Origin: Candidatus Pantoea bituminis
GTDB taxonomy: Bacteria > Pseudomonadota > Gammaproteobacteria > Enterobacterales > Enterobacteriaceae
Assembly (NCBI RefSeq): GCF_018842675.1
Contig: NZ_JAGTWO010000004.1
Coordinates: 1,364,001-1,428,000, forward strand
Direction: 5' to 3'
DNA length: 64,000 nucleotides
A program made the translations under genes and the position numbers. Shown one piece after another: positions 34,556 to 44,515 of this stretch (position 1 is the first letter of the stretch; each line of letters opens with the position of its first letter). The notes beneath the pieces are model-generated. The model saw only the letters and a program-made list of their open reading frames with translations. It made no database searches and was not told the DNA's origin.

Positions 34556-36651
34556 ATGCCCCGACCCCTTCCACTCGCACGTTACCGCAACATCGGCATC
34601 TCCGCGCACATCGATGCCGGTAAAACCACCACCACCGAGCGCATTTTGTTTTATACCGGAATGAGCCATAAGCTGGGGAAGTGCACGATGGCGCTGCAAC
34701 AACCGACTGGATGGCGCAGGAGCAAGAGCGCGGCATCACCATAACATCCGCTGCGGTGAGTTGTTTCTGGCCTGGCATGAACGGCAGCTTTGAGCCGCAC
34801 CGCATCAACATTATCGACACGCCTGGACACGTTGATTTCACCATCGAAGTTGAACGGTCGATGCGCGTTTTGGATGGCGCGGTAATGGTTTACGACGCGG
34901 TAGGCGGCGTACAGCCGCAATCAGAAACCGTTTGGCGTCAGGCCAATAAATACCGCGTACCGCGTTTGGCCTTCGTTAACAAAATGGATCGCCAGGGCGC
35001 AGACTTTTTCCGCGTTGTGCAGATGATGCAGGATCGCCTTAAGGCGCATCCAGTGCCGATTGTGATTCCGATTGGCAGCGAAGAGCATTTTGTCGGCGTG
35101 GTTGACCTGAATAAAATGCAGGCGATTTACTGGGATGATGCCACGCAAGGCATGACGTTTAGCTACGGTGACGTCCCGGAATCGTTGCGCGAACAGGCGC
35201 AAGTCTGGCGCGAGAAAATGGTGTCGGCTGCGGCGGAAGCCAACGAAACGCTGACCGAAATCTGGCTGGAAAAGGGCGATCTCAGTGAAACGGAGGTCAT
35301 TGAAGGGCTTCGTCAGCGCACGTTGCTTGGCGAGATTCAGCCGATGCTGTGCGGCAGCGCGTTCAAAAACAAAGGTGTTCAGCGCATGCTGGATGCGGTA
35401 ATTGAGCTGATGCCGTCGCCCGCCGATATTCCGTCGGTACAAGGTGTAGATGAACATGGCAAGATCGTTGAGCGTCACACTGACGATGACGAACCGTTCT
35501 CAGCGCTGGCGTTTAAATTAATGAGCGATCCTTTTGTGGGGCAGCTGACTTTTGTGCGCGTCTATTCGGGCGTGCTGCGCAAAGGCGACAGCGTGTATAA
35601 CGCGGTAAAAGGCAAGAAGGAGCGCATCGGTCGCATTGTCCAGATGCATGCGAATGCCCGACACGAAATCGATGAGATTCGCGCTGGTGATATTGCGGCG
35701 TGTGTGGGATTGAAAGAGGCGACCACGGGCGAAACGCTGTGCGATCCCAACGCGATCATTACGCTTGAGCAGATGGAATTCCCGGAACCGGTGATTTCGC
35801 TGTCGATCGAGCCAAAAACCAAGGTCGATCAGGAGAAAATGGGCCTCGCGCTGCAACGTCTGGCGGCAGAAGATCCTTCGTTCCACCTGCATACTGATGA
35901 AGAGTCGGGCCAGGCGATTATCTCTGGCATGGGCGAACTGCATCTGGAAATCATCGTTGACCGTCTGAAACGCGAATTTGGTGTTGAAGCCAATATTGGC
36001 CGTCCGCAGGTCACTTACCGTGAAACCTTGCGCAAAGCGGTACACGACATTGAAGGCAAATTTGTGCGTCAGTCTGGCGGTAAAGGGCAATATGGACACG
36101 TGGTGCTGAGCCTGGAACCACAACCAGCGGGCAACGGCTTTGCTTTTGTCGATGCCACCAAAGGCGGTGTGGTGCCACGTGAATACATTCCTTCCGTTGA
36201 GAAGGGGATTCGCGAAGCGCTGAACAGCGGTGTGCTGGCGGGTTATCCGATTGTGGATATCAAAGCGACATTAACGTTTGGTTCTTACCACGATGTCGAT
36301 TCGTCTGAGATGGCGTTCCGCATGGCCGCAATTTTGGGCTTCCGCGCCGGGGCAAAACTGGCCGATCCGGTGATCCTTGAACCGATCATGAAGGTTGAGG
36401 TGGAAACACCGGAAGAGTACGCGGGCGGCATTATGGGCGATCTCTCCTCTCGTCGTGGGGCAGTACAGGGTATGGATGAGCATTTTGGCGGGCGCATTAT
36501 TCGCGCTGAAGTGCCGCTGTCTGAGATGTTTGGCTACTCGACCAATGTGCGTTCGCTGACGCAAGGCCGGGCAACTTACAGCATGGAATTCCATCACTAC
36601 GCGCAGGCACCACGACAGGTTGCCGACGCGATCATCGCCTCACGTAAATAA
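34556..36651 (+). CDS. fusA: Second elongation factor G, betaproteobacterial-like (apparent frameshift at 34675-34678)
   Basis: This translocation GTPase of about 698 residues has G1 [11 protein letters not shown]2/switch RGITITSA, G3 DTPGHVDF, G4 NKMD and G5 GSAFK. EF-G domains II-V follow, including the domain IV tip. Adding one G to the run 34675-34678 joins [14 protein letters not shown]. It is not in the str operon context (no rpsL, rpsG or tuf nearby), so it is presumably an extra copy. Signatures such as [30 protein letters not shown] and [10 protein letters not shown] resemble Burkholderia-type EF-G more than the E. coli protein as remembered. The specialised role is unknown. Confidence 0.9.
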
Positions 36652-36675
36652 GCATAATGCGGCAGGGAAGCCGCG

Positions 36676-37455
36676 TTATAGCTGTGCAACGCCAAGCCTG
36701 GCGGCGGCCTGTTCCCATTCCTGCACGGGGTGATAAAAATGCCGATCGACCTCACTGAAGTGACTTATCAAATTAGCCGCACACACCGCCCGATACCTCT
36801 CATCTTTGACTAACGCTGCCAACGCACTGCGCAACTCTGCCAGCGTGGCGTCCGAGGTGGCAGCCGAGGTGATCAACGGCAGCGCGGGCGACAAGGGCGT
36901 TTCACCGATAATCGCCAGCCCTTGCTGCTCTTCCGGTGCATAGCGTTGCAGCAAGGCCCAGGTTACGCAATCGATGGCAGCAAGATCGGCTGCTCCCTTA
37001 CGCAGCGCCGCCAGCGACAGGCGATGACCGCCGCTGAAAATAACCTGCTTAAAGGCGATAGATTGCTGCGCCACGACATAGCGCAATGCGTTATAGCCGG
37101 AGTGAGAATCTGCGCTGTTACAGACTGCGCGGCGCCCGTGAAAATCTGCCAGCGTTTTGGTTTTGTCTTGAGCACGCGCCACTAAAAAGCTGCGATAGCA
37201 TGCGCCATCACACCCCGCTGCCATGGAGTGGAATACGCCCACTAACTTGACGTCGGGCAGGCTGCTAACCAGCGGATAACCACAGGTTTGGCTCAATAAC
37301 AGCCGCGCATCCTGCCAATGTGCTAGCAGATTGTCCGGCCAGATAATCTGCGTTTCAAGGCCGCGCTGTGCCAGCAAATCGGCAATCGCCTGCGTCAACT
37401 GCCGGGTTGCGGCGTGGTCAATGTCGTACATCGGCAATGAAAGCTGTTCAGTCAT
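36676..37455 (-). CDS. PhnD-like phosphate/phosphonate-type binding protein without signal peptide
   Basis: This 259-residue protein has the PhnD-like periplasmic binding fold: SLPMYDIDHAATRQLTQAIADLL, an SQTCGYPL strand, DFHGRRAVCNSADSHSGYNALR and KGAADLAAIDCVTWALL, the ligand-contact segments of this superfamily. I start at 37455 (MTEQLSL), which overlaps the desaturase stop by eight bases. A further upstream in-frame ATG lies inside that gene. No signal peptide is visible and no ABC permease is nearby, so it may act as a cytoplasmic sensor or enzyme accessory and not in transport. Confidence 0.8.
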   Translation of the reverse strand: MTEQLSLPMYDIDHAATRQLTQAIADLLAQRGLETQIIWPDNLLAHWQDARLLLSQTCGYPLVSSLPDVKLVGVFHSMAAGCDGACYRSFLVARAQDKTKTLADFHGRRAVCNSADSHSGYNALRYVVAQQSIAFKQVIFSGGHRLSLAALRKGAADLAAIDCVTWALLQRYAPEEQQGLAIIGETPLSPALPLITSAATSDATLAELRSALAALVKDERYRAVCAANLISHFSEVDRHFYHPVQEWEQAAARLGVAQL

Positions 37456-38449
37456 GCTTTTTCTCGCTACGTCGTCCTGGATGAGCATTCACAGCCACCG
37501 GTTTCGCCCAAAACTGGCGCAACCACACCGCGTATCCGCCCACGCGAAAACCGTGATTGCGCTGGTGATAGCTTTCACGGTAAAGCAGATACAGGTGGCG
37601 CAGGCCATACCAGGGCACGCCTGGCAGATCGTGATGCACTGAATGATAGTTCAGGTTGAGAAACAGAATTCGCCAGACCAGCGCCGCTTCGTTGTTCACC
37701 GAGCGCGCCAGCGGTTCTTCCGCCGCTTGATGCTCAAGGAAAGAGCGCACTTTGGTCAGCGCCAGCGCCGGATAACTCACCGCCGCCATGAACCACAGCG
37801 GCGAAAATCCTTGTTGCGCCATCCAGCTAAACAGCGCTACCAGCATCGCCCAATGCAGCACCCACATCACTAGCGCGGGCAGGTTGAAAGTGTATAGCGC
37901 CAGCCACACCGCCTTAAACGTGCCTAGCACATCCAACAGCGGGGCGATGAGCAGGCGACCAAAAAAGGTATTGCGCAGGTGAATAACCTGTTGCTGCCAG
38001 CGCGGCAGTTGTGCCCAGCGCGTCGGCGAAAAGTAATAGGTTTCAGGATCGTCATCCGGCTCGGTCAAGGTGTGGTTACGGTGATGCGCCAGATGCGAAT
38101 CGCGGTACAAACCAAACGGATACCAAACCGCCAGCGGCAGCATGCCAAACAGCTGATTAACGCGTGGCCAGCGAGTCGGATGGCCATGAATCAACTCATG
38201 CTGTAGCGACATATACCAAGCGGTGAACCAAATCAGCAGCAAGGTTGCAGGCAGTAAACCAAGCGTTTGCCAGTGGATCAGCGTGGCGAACCAGCCGCCA
38301 TACACGGTGATAATCAGCAGCCAGGTTGGCAGTTCGCTGCGCCATAGCCAGCTGCGGGCGAGTTGGTGAAGCAGCTGGCGCTGCTGAGCATTGATGTAGC
38401 CGGGAGATGTTTTCAACCTGTTCTGCCTGAGAAACGTTGCATGATTCAC
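37448..38449 (-). CDS. Membrane fatty acid desaturase
   Basis: This 333-residue integral membrane protein has the three histidine boxes of acyl-lipid desaturases and related hydroxylases: HELIHG (about residue 84), HLAHHRNH (about residue 120) and NYHSVHHD (about residue 268). Four or more hydrophobic segments surround them. The boxes bind the di-iron centre that inserts a double bond or hydroxyl group. Enterobacteria normally make unsaturated fatty acids with FabA/FabB, so an oxygen-dependent desaturase is accessory. It is translationally coupled to the PhnD-like gene. Confidence 0.88.
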   Translation of the reverse strand: MNHATFLRQNRLKTSPGYINAQQRQLLHQLARSWLWRSELPTWLLIITVYGGWFATLIHWQTLGLLPATLLLIWFTAWYMSLQHELIHGHPTRWPRVNQLFGMLPLAVWYPFGLYRDSHLAHHRNHTLTEPDDDPETYYFSPTRWAQLPRWQQQVIHLRNTFFGRLLIAPLLDVLGTFKAVWLALYTFNLPALVMWVLHWAMLVALFSWMAQQGFSPLWFMAAVSYPALALTKVRSFLEHQAAEEPLARSVNNEAALVWRILFLNLNYHSVHHDLPGVPWYGLRHLYLLYRESYHQRNHGFRVGGYAVWLRQFWAKPVAVNAHPGRRSEKKHD

Positions 38450-38630
38450 AGACGATGTAAGAAAGGCGCGAGAAAGACAAAGACCTTAATTTTCTTAGCT
38501 ATGTCGAATTTCTCGAATGTGGGGTTGAAAGAAATTGACTATCAGTGGCGGCCCGGCTGGCGTAACCTTTCTGCATCAAGAATTGTCTTATGACGCGAGG
38601 GCGAAAATGGCCCACCTGGAGAAGTCACAC

Positions 38631-39652
38631 ATGAAAAAATTGGTTTTTTATCCTTTGGTCACTGGACGCCGTCTTCACAGTCGGCGACGCGCTCAGCGCA
38701 AGACGTGTTGCTACAATCGATCGATTTAGCCGTAGCGGCAGAAGAATTAGGTGCTGATGGCGCTTATTTCCGTGTGCACCATTTTGCTCGCCAGCTCAGC
38801 TCGCCTTTCCCGCTGTTAGCGGCTGTCGGTGCACGCACCAGCAAAATTGAAATCGGGACTGGCGTCATTGATATGCGCTATGAAAATCCACTCTATATGG
38901 TGGAGGATGCCAGTGCCGCTGACCTGATTTCCAACGGCCGCCTGCAACTGGGCCTGAGTCGTGGTTCGCCAGAGCAGGTGATTGATGGCTGGCGCTACTT
39001 TGGTTTCGAACCGAAAGCGGGCGAAACGGATGCCGATATGGGACGTCGTCACACCGAAGAGTTTTTGGAAGTACTGCGTGGCGAAGGGTTCGCTAAACCG
39101 AACCCACAACCGATGTTTGCGAATCCGCCGGGCTTGCTGCGTCTTGAACCGCTGTCGGAAGGATTGCGCGATCGTATCTGGTGGGGTTCAGGCTCCAACG
39201 CCACCGCAGAATGGGCGGCGAAAATGGGCATGAACCTGCAAAGCTCGACGCTGAAAGATGATGAAACCGGTGAACCGTTCCATATTCAGCAGGCAAAACA
39301 GATTCGCGCCTATCGTGCAGCCTGGAAAGCTGCAGGGCATCAGCATGAGCCACGTGTTTCCGTTAGCCGCAGCATCTTTGCTTTGGTGAATGACATGGAC
39401 CGCGCCTATTTTGGTCGCAGCGGACAGGAACAGGATTCCGTGGGTTTCCTTGACGAGAAAACGCGCGCCATCTTTGGTCGCAGCTACGCGGCAGAGCCGG
39501 AAGCGCTGATCAAGCAGCTGGCACAGGATGAAGCGATTGCCGAAGCCGATACGCTGTTGCTTACCGTGCCGAACCAGCTTGGCGTGGCGTATAACGCACA
39601 CGTGATTGAAGCTATTTTGAAATACGTTGCGCCGGAACTCGGCTGGCGTTAA
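38631..39652 (+). CDS. LLM-class flavin monooxygenase (apparent frameshift at 38634-38639)
   Basis: This luciferase-like oxidoreductase, about 340 residues, uses FMNH2. Adding one A to the run at 38634-38639 gives MKKIGFLSFGHWTPSSQSATRSAQDVLL, which joins the long frame with LAVAAEELGADGAYFRVHHF and IEIGTGVIDMRYENPLYMVEDA, the usual LLM pattern of strand, loop and histidine. The restored start has GGAGAAG upstream. The substrate is not predictable; neighbours give no clear pathway. It is transcribed divergently from the desaturase. Confidence 0.85.
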
Positions 39653-39723
39653 CACCCGTTGCCGCGGCTTGGCCGCGGCTGACGCACCGTCAATCAAAAG
39701 TGCGTCATGAAAAACAAGCAATA

Positions 39724-39757
39724 AAAAGCCCGGTCTTTTTGCAAAGACCGGGCTTTT
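39724..39757 (-). terminator. Terminator of tRNA-Asn (left copy)
   Basis: AGCCCGGTCTTT/AAGACCGGGCT stem followed by T-run on the minus strand, immediately downstream of the tRNA. Confidence 0.9.
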
Positions 39758-39763
39758 CGAATT

Positions 39764-39839
39764 TGGCTCCTCTGACTGGACTCGAACCAGTGACATACGG
39801 ATTAACAGTCCGCCGTTCTACCGACTGAACTACAGAGGA
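39764..39839 (-). tRNA. tRNA-Asn (GTT)
   Basis: This 76-base gene has an encoded CCA end. On the minus strand the acceptor TCCTCTG pairs with CAGAGGA, the anticodon loop reads CTGTTAA (anticodon GTT), and the T-arm has GGTTCGAGTCC. It is identical to the second copy at 44516-44591. Confidence 0.97.
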
Positions 39840-40205
39840 ATCGCTTGAACGGGGCGCATGTTAACGGCACCCCATGTTCTTGTCAAAGCTCTTTTTCACA
39901 AAATTGTCTGACTGCTGAAATATACGCCAATCACGCCTTTTGCCAGTAAAAATCGGCCTGATCTGCATCGTCTAAAAAATGCCTGCCTGTGAAATGAAAT
40001 TTCTGGAACACTTCCATTTTAGCCGTATTTTATGAGGTGATTGTGAGGTGTTAAGAAGAGACTTAATGCTTGTCAGCATGCAGTTTAAGTGGTTCTCACC
40101 GATAGTTTTTTATCATCATCACATTTATTTCATTTCTACTTTGAAAAGCTTCTAAATGAAATTTACATTCCGCTTTAATCTCATATTGAACCGGCGGAGT
40201 AAAAA

Positions 40206-41327
40206 ATGAATAAAGTCAGAATCGGCATGATTGGCAGTGGCTATATTGGGCGTTGTCACGCTATTGCCTACGCGCAAGCACCCACGGTTTTTGCCCTTAA
40301 AGGCGAAATTGTGCGTGAAATGCTGGCAGAAGTGAACGCAGATTTAGCCGCAAAACAGGCTGCCACCTTTGGCTTTAGCCGCTCCACTGGCGACTGGCGC
40401 GAGCTGGTACGCGATCCCAACATTGATGTTGTCGATATCTGCGCACCAAACTTCCTGCATAAAGAGATGGCGCTGGAAGCGATTCGTCACGGCAAACATG
40501 TTTACTCAGAAAAGCCGCTCTCCCTGACGGTTGCGGATGCTGAAGAGATGGTGGCGGCGGCCAACGCGGCGGGCGTGAAAACGCTGGTGGGCTTCAACTA
40601 CATGAAAAACCCCACCAGCCAGCTGGCGAAAGAGATTATTGCGCGCGGCGAAATCGGTGAAGTGGTGCATTTTTACGGTACGCACAACGAAGATTATCTG
40701 GCTAAACCAGAAACCCCACTCGACTGGCATTGCCAAAAAGCGCTGGCAGGATTAGGCGCGCTGGGCGATCTGGCGGCGCACATCGTCAACATGGCGCACT
40801 ATTTGGTGGGCGATATTGCTGAAGTGAGCGGCGATATGATGACGGTGATTAAATCGCGCCCTAATCCTAAAGATCTCAGCCAGCATGTGGCGGTTGAAAA
40901 TGAAGATCAGGCCAGTGCACTGCTGCGATTTAACAATGGTGCGCACGGCGTAATTGAAACCTCACGCATCGCCTGCGGCAGCAAAATGGGGCTAACTTAT
41001 GTAGTCACCGGTACCAAGGGAACGCTGCGTTATACCCAGGAACGCATGGCCGAAATTGAGCTTTATCTTCACGATGATCCCGCGGGACGTCAGGGATTTA
41101 AGACGATTTTAACCGGCCCGGCGCATCCCGATTATGCCAATTTTTGTATTTCGGCGGGCCACGGCATCGGTTTTAACGATCAGAAGACGGTAGAGATCCG
41201 CGACTTAATCAACGGTATCGCGGCGGGCGACAAAATGTGGCCTGATTTCGCTGAAGGCTTACAGGTGCAGAAAGTATTGGAAGCGATTGCGGTCTCTGCT
41301 ATGGAACGTAAATGGATGCCGGTGTGA
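40206..41327 (+). CDS. Gfo/Idh/MocA family NAD(P)-dependent oxidoreductase
   Basis: This 373-residue sugar or polyol dehydrogenase has the Rossmann motif IGMIGSGYIGRCHAIAY at residues 6-22 and the catalytic lysine in HVYSEKPLSL near residue 100. The C-terminal substrate domain has GLGALGDLAAHIVNMAHYL near residue 190, giving the Asp/His pair used in inositol and related dehydrogenases. It stands alone between two tRNA-Asn genes. The sugar ABC transporter at 45-48.6 kb could supply its substrate, but they are not in one operon. Confidence 0.88.
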   Translation: MNKVRIGMIGSGYIGRCHAIAYAQAPTVFALKGEIVREMLAEVNADLAAKQAATFGFSRSTGDWRELVRDPNIDVVDICAPNFLHKEMALEAIRHGKHVYSEKPLSLTVADAEEMVAAANAAGVKTLVGFNYMKNPTSQLAKEIIARGEIGEVVHFYGTHNEDYLAKPETPLDWHCQKALAGLGALGDLAAHIVNMAHYLVGDIAEVSGDMMTVIKSRPNPKDLSQHVAVENEDQASALLRFNNGAHGVIETSRIACGSKMGLTYVVTGTKGTLRYTQERMAEIELYLHDDPAGRQGFKTILTGPAHPDYANFCISAGHGIGFNDQKTVEIRDLINGIAAGDKMWPDFAEGLQVQKVLEAIAVSAMERKWMPV

Positions 41328-41347
41328 GATTTAGGTAGAGAGTAAAT

Positions 41348-41375
41348 AGCCTGCCTCCACAAGGGAAGGCAGGCT
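41348..41375. terminator. Hairpin between convergent genes
   Basis: Nine-base stem AGCCTGCCT/AGGCAGGCT between the Gfo/Idh and GT8 genes. T-tracts are weak on both sides, so its efficiency is uncertain. Confidence 0.5.
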
Positions 41376-41380
41376 GCACA

Positions 41381-42211
41381 TTAACGTTCGGCGCTTTTTT
41401 CCCACCAGAGTTTATCCAGCGCGTAATACCGGTCACGCTCGATTTCCGGCTGATCCAAATCGCGGTTCCACGGCTTAGCCAGAATGTAGTGCAGATTCTT
41501 CACTTCATCACCTTGCCACATTTGGCTGTGCTGAAACGGCAGTGTTTTCAGTGCGTTGTAGATATAAGGCAGCACCAGCCAACGTCCTTCAAACACCTCA
41601 TTCAACAAATCTTGCTCAGAGAAGGCGTAAGCACTCAAATCATCGATAGCGGCGATGCGCTGCTCCAGCGCTTCAAACACCGCGTTATCAGGCTTAAGTA
41701 CCAGAAAACCGCCGTTGAGATAATTGTCGAGCTCGGCGGGTGCCGGCTCACCGCGATCCTGCCAGGTATAATGACACGCTTCCGGCTGCCAGCTGGCGGG
41801 GTAAGAGGCAATTTTATTGGGATTACAGCGGCAAGCGTGACACGCCGCCAGCTGATTATCACCGAGATCCAGCGTAAACAGCTCATCCATGTTTTGCAGT
41901 ACCAGCATGTCGGCGTCTAAAAACACCACGCGCTCACACTCGGTGAGCTGCCAGGCACGCAGTTTGGTCCAGACTTCACCAAACTGGGCGGATGCGTAGT
42001 GCTGATCCAGGTCATCACGCGGATAGAGCGGGTCAACATGGTGAATAACGCAGCCCTGGGCCTGCAAATCTTCGCGATCGGCCAAGGGGATCGCATCGGT
42101 GGTCATCACCACCAGCGGCCAGCGTGTTTCGCTCTGTTTCAGCGAGCGGTGCAGCGCTTTCACGCCGACTAAATAATCGGGTTGAGTCAACAACGTTACC
42201 CAAGCAAACAT
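41381..42211 (-). CDS. Glycosyltransferase family 8
   Basis: This 276-residue enzyme of the GT8 fold (galactinol synthase/glycogenin-like) starts MFAWVTLLTQPDYLVGVKALHRSL. It has KLRAWQL and the manganese-binding DxD in FLDADML (about residues 97-103), then YLNGGFLVLKP and SEQDLLN, the conserved acceptor-side motifs, and KNLHYILAKPWN at the end. It transfers a sugar from a nucleotide donor. It is the last gene of a TetR - lactone oxidase - GT8 set, 17 bases after the oxidase, which suggests a role in sugar-polyol metabolism. Confidence 0.88.
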   Translation of the reverse strand: MFAWVTLLTQPDYLVGVKALHRSLKQSETRWPLVVMTTDAIPLADREDLQAQGCVIHHVDPLYPRDDLDQHYASAQFGEVWTKLRAWQLTECERVVFLDADMLVLQNMDELFTLDLGDNQLAACHACRCNPNKIASYPASWQPEACHYTWQDRGEPAPAELDNYLNGGFLVLKPDNAVFEALEQRIAAIDDLSAYAFSEQDLLNEVFEGRWLVLPYIYNALKTLPFQHSQMWQGDEVKNLHYILAKPWNRDLDQPEIERDRYYALDKLWWEKSAER

Positions 42212-42228
42212 GATTTTCCCCGTTTAAT

Positions 42229-43611
42229 TCAATCAAAAAGTGTATTGATGTAGTCGTTACTGAAGCGAAGCTGTGGATCGAGCTGACGGCGCAAGGCACG
42301 GAACTCATCCCATTTAGGGTAGATTTCTCGCCACGTGTAGCGCTGGTCATCGTAGTATTTACCCCAATGCGGACGGCCGCCTTCTTCGACCAGCAGTTTT
42401 TCTATTTCTGTCAAAAAATGCAGCCCATCCTGCGAAAGTGAACCATCATCGGCGTAATAAACCACAAAGCCAAAATAGCAGGTAGGGCGCTGGTAAGAAG
42501 GGCTTAGCCAGGCGGATGACGCGCCGGTACAGCGCAAAATAATGGGATAATGCATGTGCGGACGATTTTCTGCATACCAGCTTTTGATCTTGCTGATGAT
42601 CGCGGGCGTGTTTTCCAGCGGGACGCCAATTTCCACATTGATTTGCGGCACCGCAATGCCACGGCAAAATAACTGATAGATGTCGCCCGTCACATCGGTA
42701 AAGTCACGGAAACGGGTCACGGTGCGGAACTGCTTACCGCCTTTACCGTGAATCTGCGTATCGCGATGCATGTGTGCCAGGGTTTGGTCGATGGTGTCAT
42801 TCAGGCTGTCGTCACCGGTATTCGCGTGCTCTACAACCTGACGATGGTTCTGCTCATAGCGCTGACATTCAGCGTCACTGGCTTCGTGAGCATTCCAGAC
42901 ATGCATCAAGTTGTCATCGACAAACCACCAGGCTTTGCTCAGCGGATATTCGTCGTTCCAACGCGGTAAATCTTGTTCAAGGTTATCGGCGCTAACGGCA
43001 AATTTATGGCAGGTAAAAATGCGGAACGGCTCAGTGCGCAACGTCACGGCGGTGATAATGCCCAGTGCACCCAGCGTGACCTGTGCGGCGGCAAAATCAT
43101 CATCGCCACGGTCAAATTCACGCAGCGAGCCATCGGCGAGCACCATGCGAATGCGCAGCGCTTCATCCGCCAATGAACTTTGCTGTAATCCCTGACCGTG
43201 CGTGCCGGTAGCCATCGCACCCGCCAGCGTCTGCACTGCAATGACGCCAGGTGACGATCCCAGCATCCGATCCATTTCCGTCAGTGTGCGATAAACCTGT
43301 TGCAGCGGCGTAGACGCGCCAAAAGTAACACTGTTTTCATCGCTGGCGATCAGGCCGGAAAGGGCACTGAGATCCAGCAGTAAATCGTTCTCGCCCACAT
43401 GTAGCATTCGGCCAGGCGAAAGTTTGCTGCCAACCACGCGTACCTGGCATTGTGACTGGCGAAGTAATTGCTGAAGTTCCGCTTCGTTTGCCGGACGTTT
43501 TACCTGCTGACGGCTGCCAACCTGAGCGTTTTGTGCCCAGTTCCACAGTGCGTCATCTTGTGGTTCAACATGAGTTTGGCGAAGCGGATAAAGGCGGGCG
43601 TCTCTGCTCAC
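42229..43611 (-). CDS. D-arabinono-1,4-lactone oxidase-type FAD enzyme
   Basis: This 460-residue aldonolactone oxidase family protein has a PCMH-type FAD-binding domain (VVGSKLSPGRMLH, then AGAMATGTHGQG near residue 135, the FAD contact region). Its ALO domain ends HWGKYYDDQRYTWREIYPKWDEFRALRRQLDP. Such enzymes oxidise aldonolactones or alditols at C1 with oxygen, making ascorbate-like compounds and peroxide. No obvious His for covalent flavin linkage was identified. It is co-directional with the GT8 and TetR genes. Confidence 0.87.
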   Translation of the reverse strand: MSRDARLYPLRQTHVEPQDDALWNWAQNAQVGSRQQVKRPANEAELQQLLRQSQCQVRVVGSKLSPGRMLHVGENDLLLDLSALSGLIASDENSVTFGASTPLQQVYRTLTEMDRMLGSSPGVIAVQTLAGAMATGTHGQGLQQSSLADEALRIRMVLADGSLREFDRGDDDFAAAQVTLGALGIITAVTLRTEPFRIFTCHKFAVSADNLEQDLPRWNDEYPLSKAWWFVDDNLMHVWNAHEASDAECQRYEQNHRQVVEHANTGDDSLNDTIDQTLAHMHRDTQIHGKGGKQFRTVTRFRDFTDVTGDIYQLFCRGIAVPQINVEIGVPLENTPAIISKIKSWYAENRPHMHYPIILRCTGASSAWLSPSYQRPTCYFGFVVYYADDGSLSQDGLHFLTEIEKLLVEEGGRPHWGKYYDDQRYTWREIYPKWDEFRALRRQLDPQLRFSNDYINTLFD

Positions 43612-43686
43612 AACTGCATTCCTGTTTTAAGGTATTTGCGGGTTCGTCTATCAAGCGTAGACCATTACCCACGCGGGCTGGCTTTG

Positions 43687-44324
43687 CTAATCGTGCTTGC
43701 GGATGTATCGCAACGTTGCGGTCACCGCGAGGTGACGATTTCGTTGGATGCTCTCCTCTTCGTTGTTGTCCGGGCTGAACAACGCATTAAAGGTATAGCG
43801 ATTTGATACGTGGTGGACGCAAATACTGCTGATCAGGCGATGCACATCGATGGTTTGCACCTCTTTAATGAACAGGCCTTGCTGCTGACCGCGCGTCAGG
43901 ATGTCATCCAGCAGATCCAGCGCACTGCGATTAAGTTCTTTAATGCGTGCGGATTGGCTGATGTAGCGGCCACGCAGCAGGTTTTCGGTACAGACTAAAC
44001 GCATAAAATCGGGATGCGAAACATGGTAATCAAAGCTGGCTTCGACCAGTTTAGTCATCGCGATTTCGGGTGACATGACGGCCAGATTCAGGCCCGTTTC
44101 ATGCTGGCGAATTGCCTGATAAACCTGCTCAAGCACCTCAATATAAAGCTGCTCTTTAGTGCCAAAGTGATACACCACCATGCGTTTGGTGGTTTGCGCG
44201 TTCTCAGCGATCTGCTCCATGCGCGCACCCTGCATACCGAACTCAGCAAAGGTTTTTAATGCACCTGCGACAATGCGTTTTTTAGCCCTTCCGGGTCATT
44301 TTTTCGTTTTGTAATATCCGACAT
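43687..44324 (-). CDS. TetR-family regulator (apparent frameshift at 44278-44283)
   Basis: The long frame begins inside the DNA-binding domain (MQGARMEQIAENAQTTKRMVVYHFGTKEQLY). Extending to the ATG at 44324 and adding one A to the homopolymer at 44278-44283 gives MSDITKRKNDPEGLKKRIVAGALKTFAEFG, a normal TetR N-terminus, and about 212 residues. The C-terminal ligand domain resembles the RutR/AcrR_C type. It precedes the lactone oxidase by 75 bases on the same strand and probably regulates that operon. Confidence 0.85.
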
Positions 44325-44473
44325 GGGGCTCAGTAACAGGAGTAATGAAAGGGATACTTTAACACAGCCGCGGCTTGATGCTTTTGGCAGCAGAGGCGAC
44401 TGCGGTAATTCTGCCGGGAACCCGATGCCCGTTTGCTCGCGTCGAAACCGCGAAAACACCGTGCGATGGAAAG

Positions 44474-44511
44474 CAAAAAGCCCGCTCAGGTTTCCCTGAG
44501 CGGGCTTTTCA
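44474..44511 (-). terminator. Terminator of tRNA-Asn (right copy)
   Basis: AGCCCGCTCAGG/CCTGAGCGGGCT stem with T-run on the minus strand, just downstream of the tRNA. Confidence 0.9.
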
Positions 44512-44515
44512 AATT

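Larger units (their letters stand above)
39653..40205. other. Intergenic region with tRNA-Asn and its terminator
   Basis: Apart from a GC-rich palindrome at 39661-39680, the tRNA terminator and the tRNA, the remaining AT-rich 365 bases (39840-40205) show no gene. They presumably hold the promoter of the Gfo/Idh gene, but no motif stands out. Confidence 0.5.

Noticed and set aside
44256..44459. 67-residue minus-strand ORF
   Set aside because: Its last 22 residues are the broken N-terminus of the TetR gene. The rest is intergenic.
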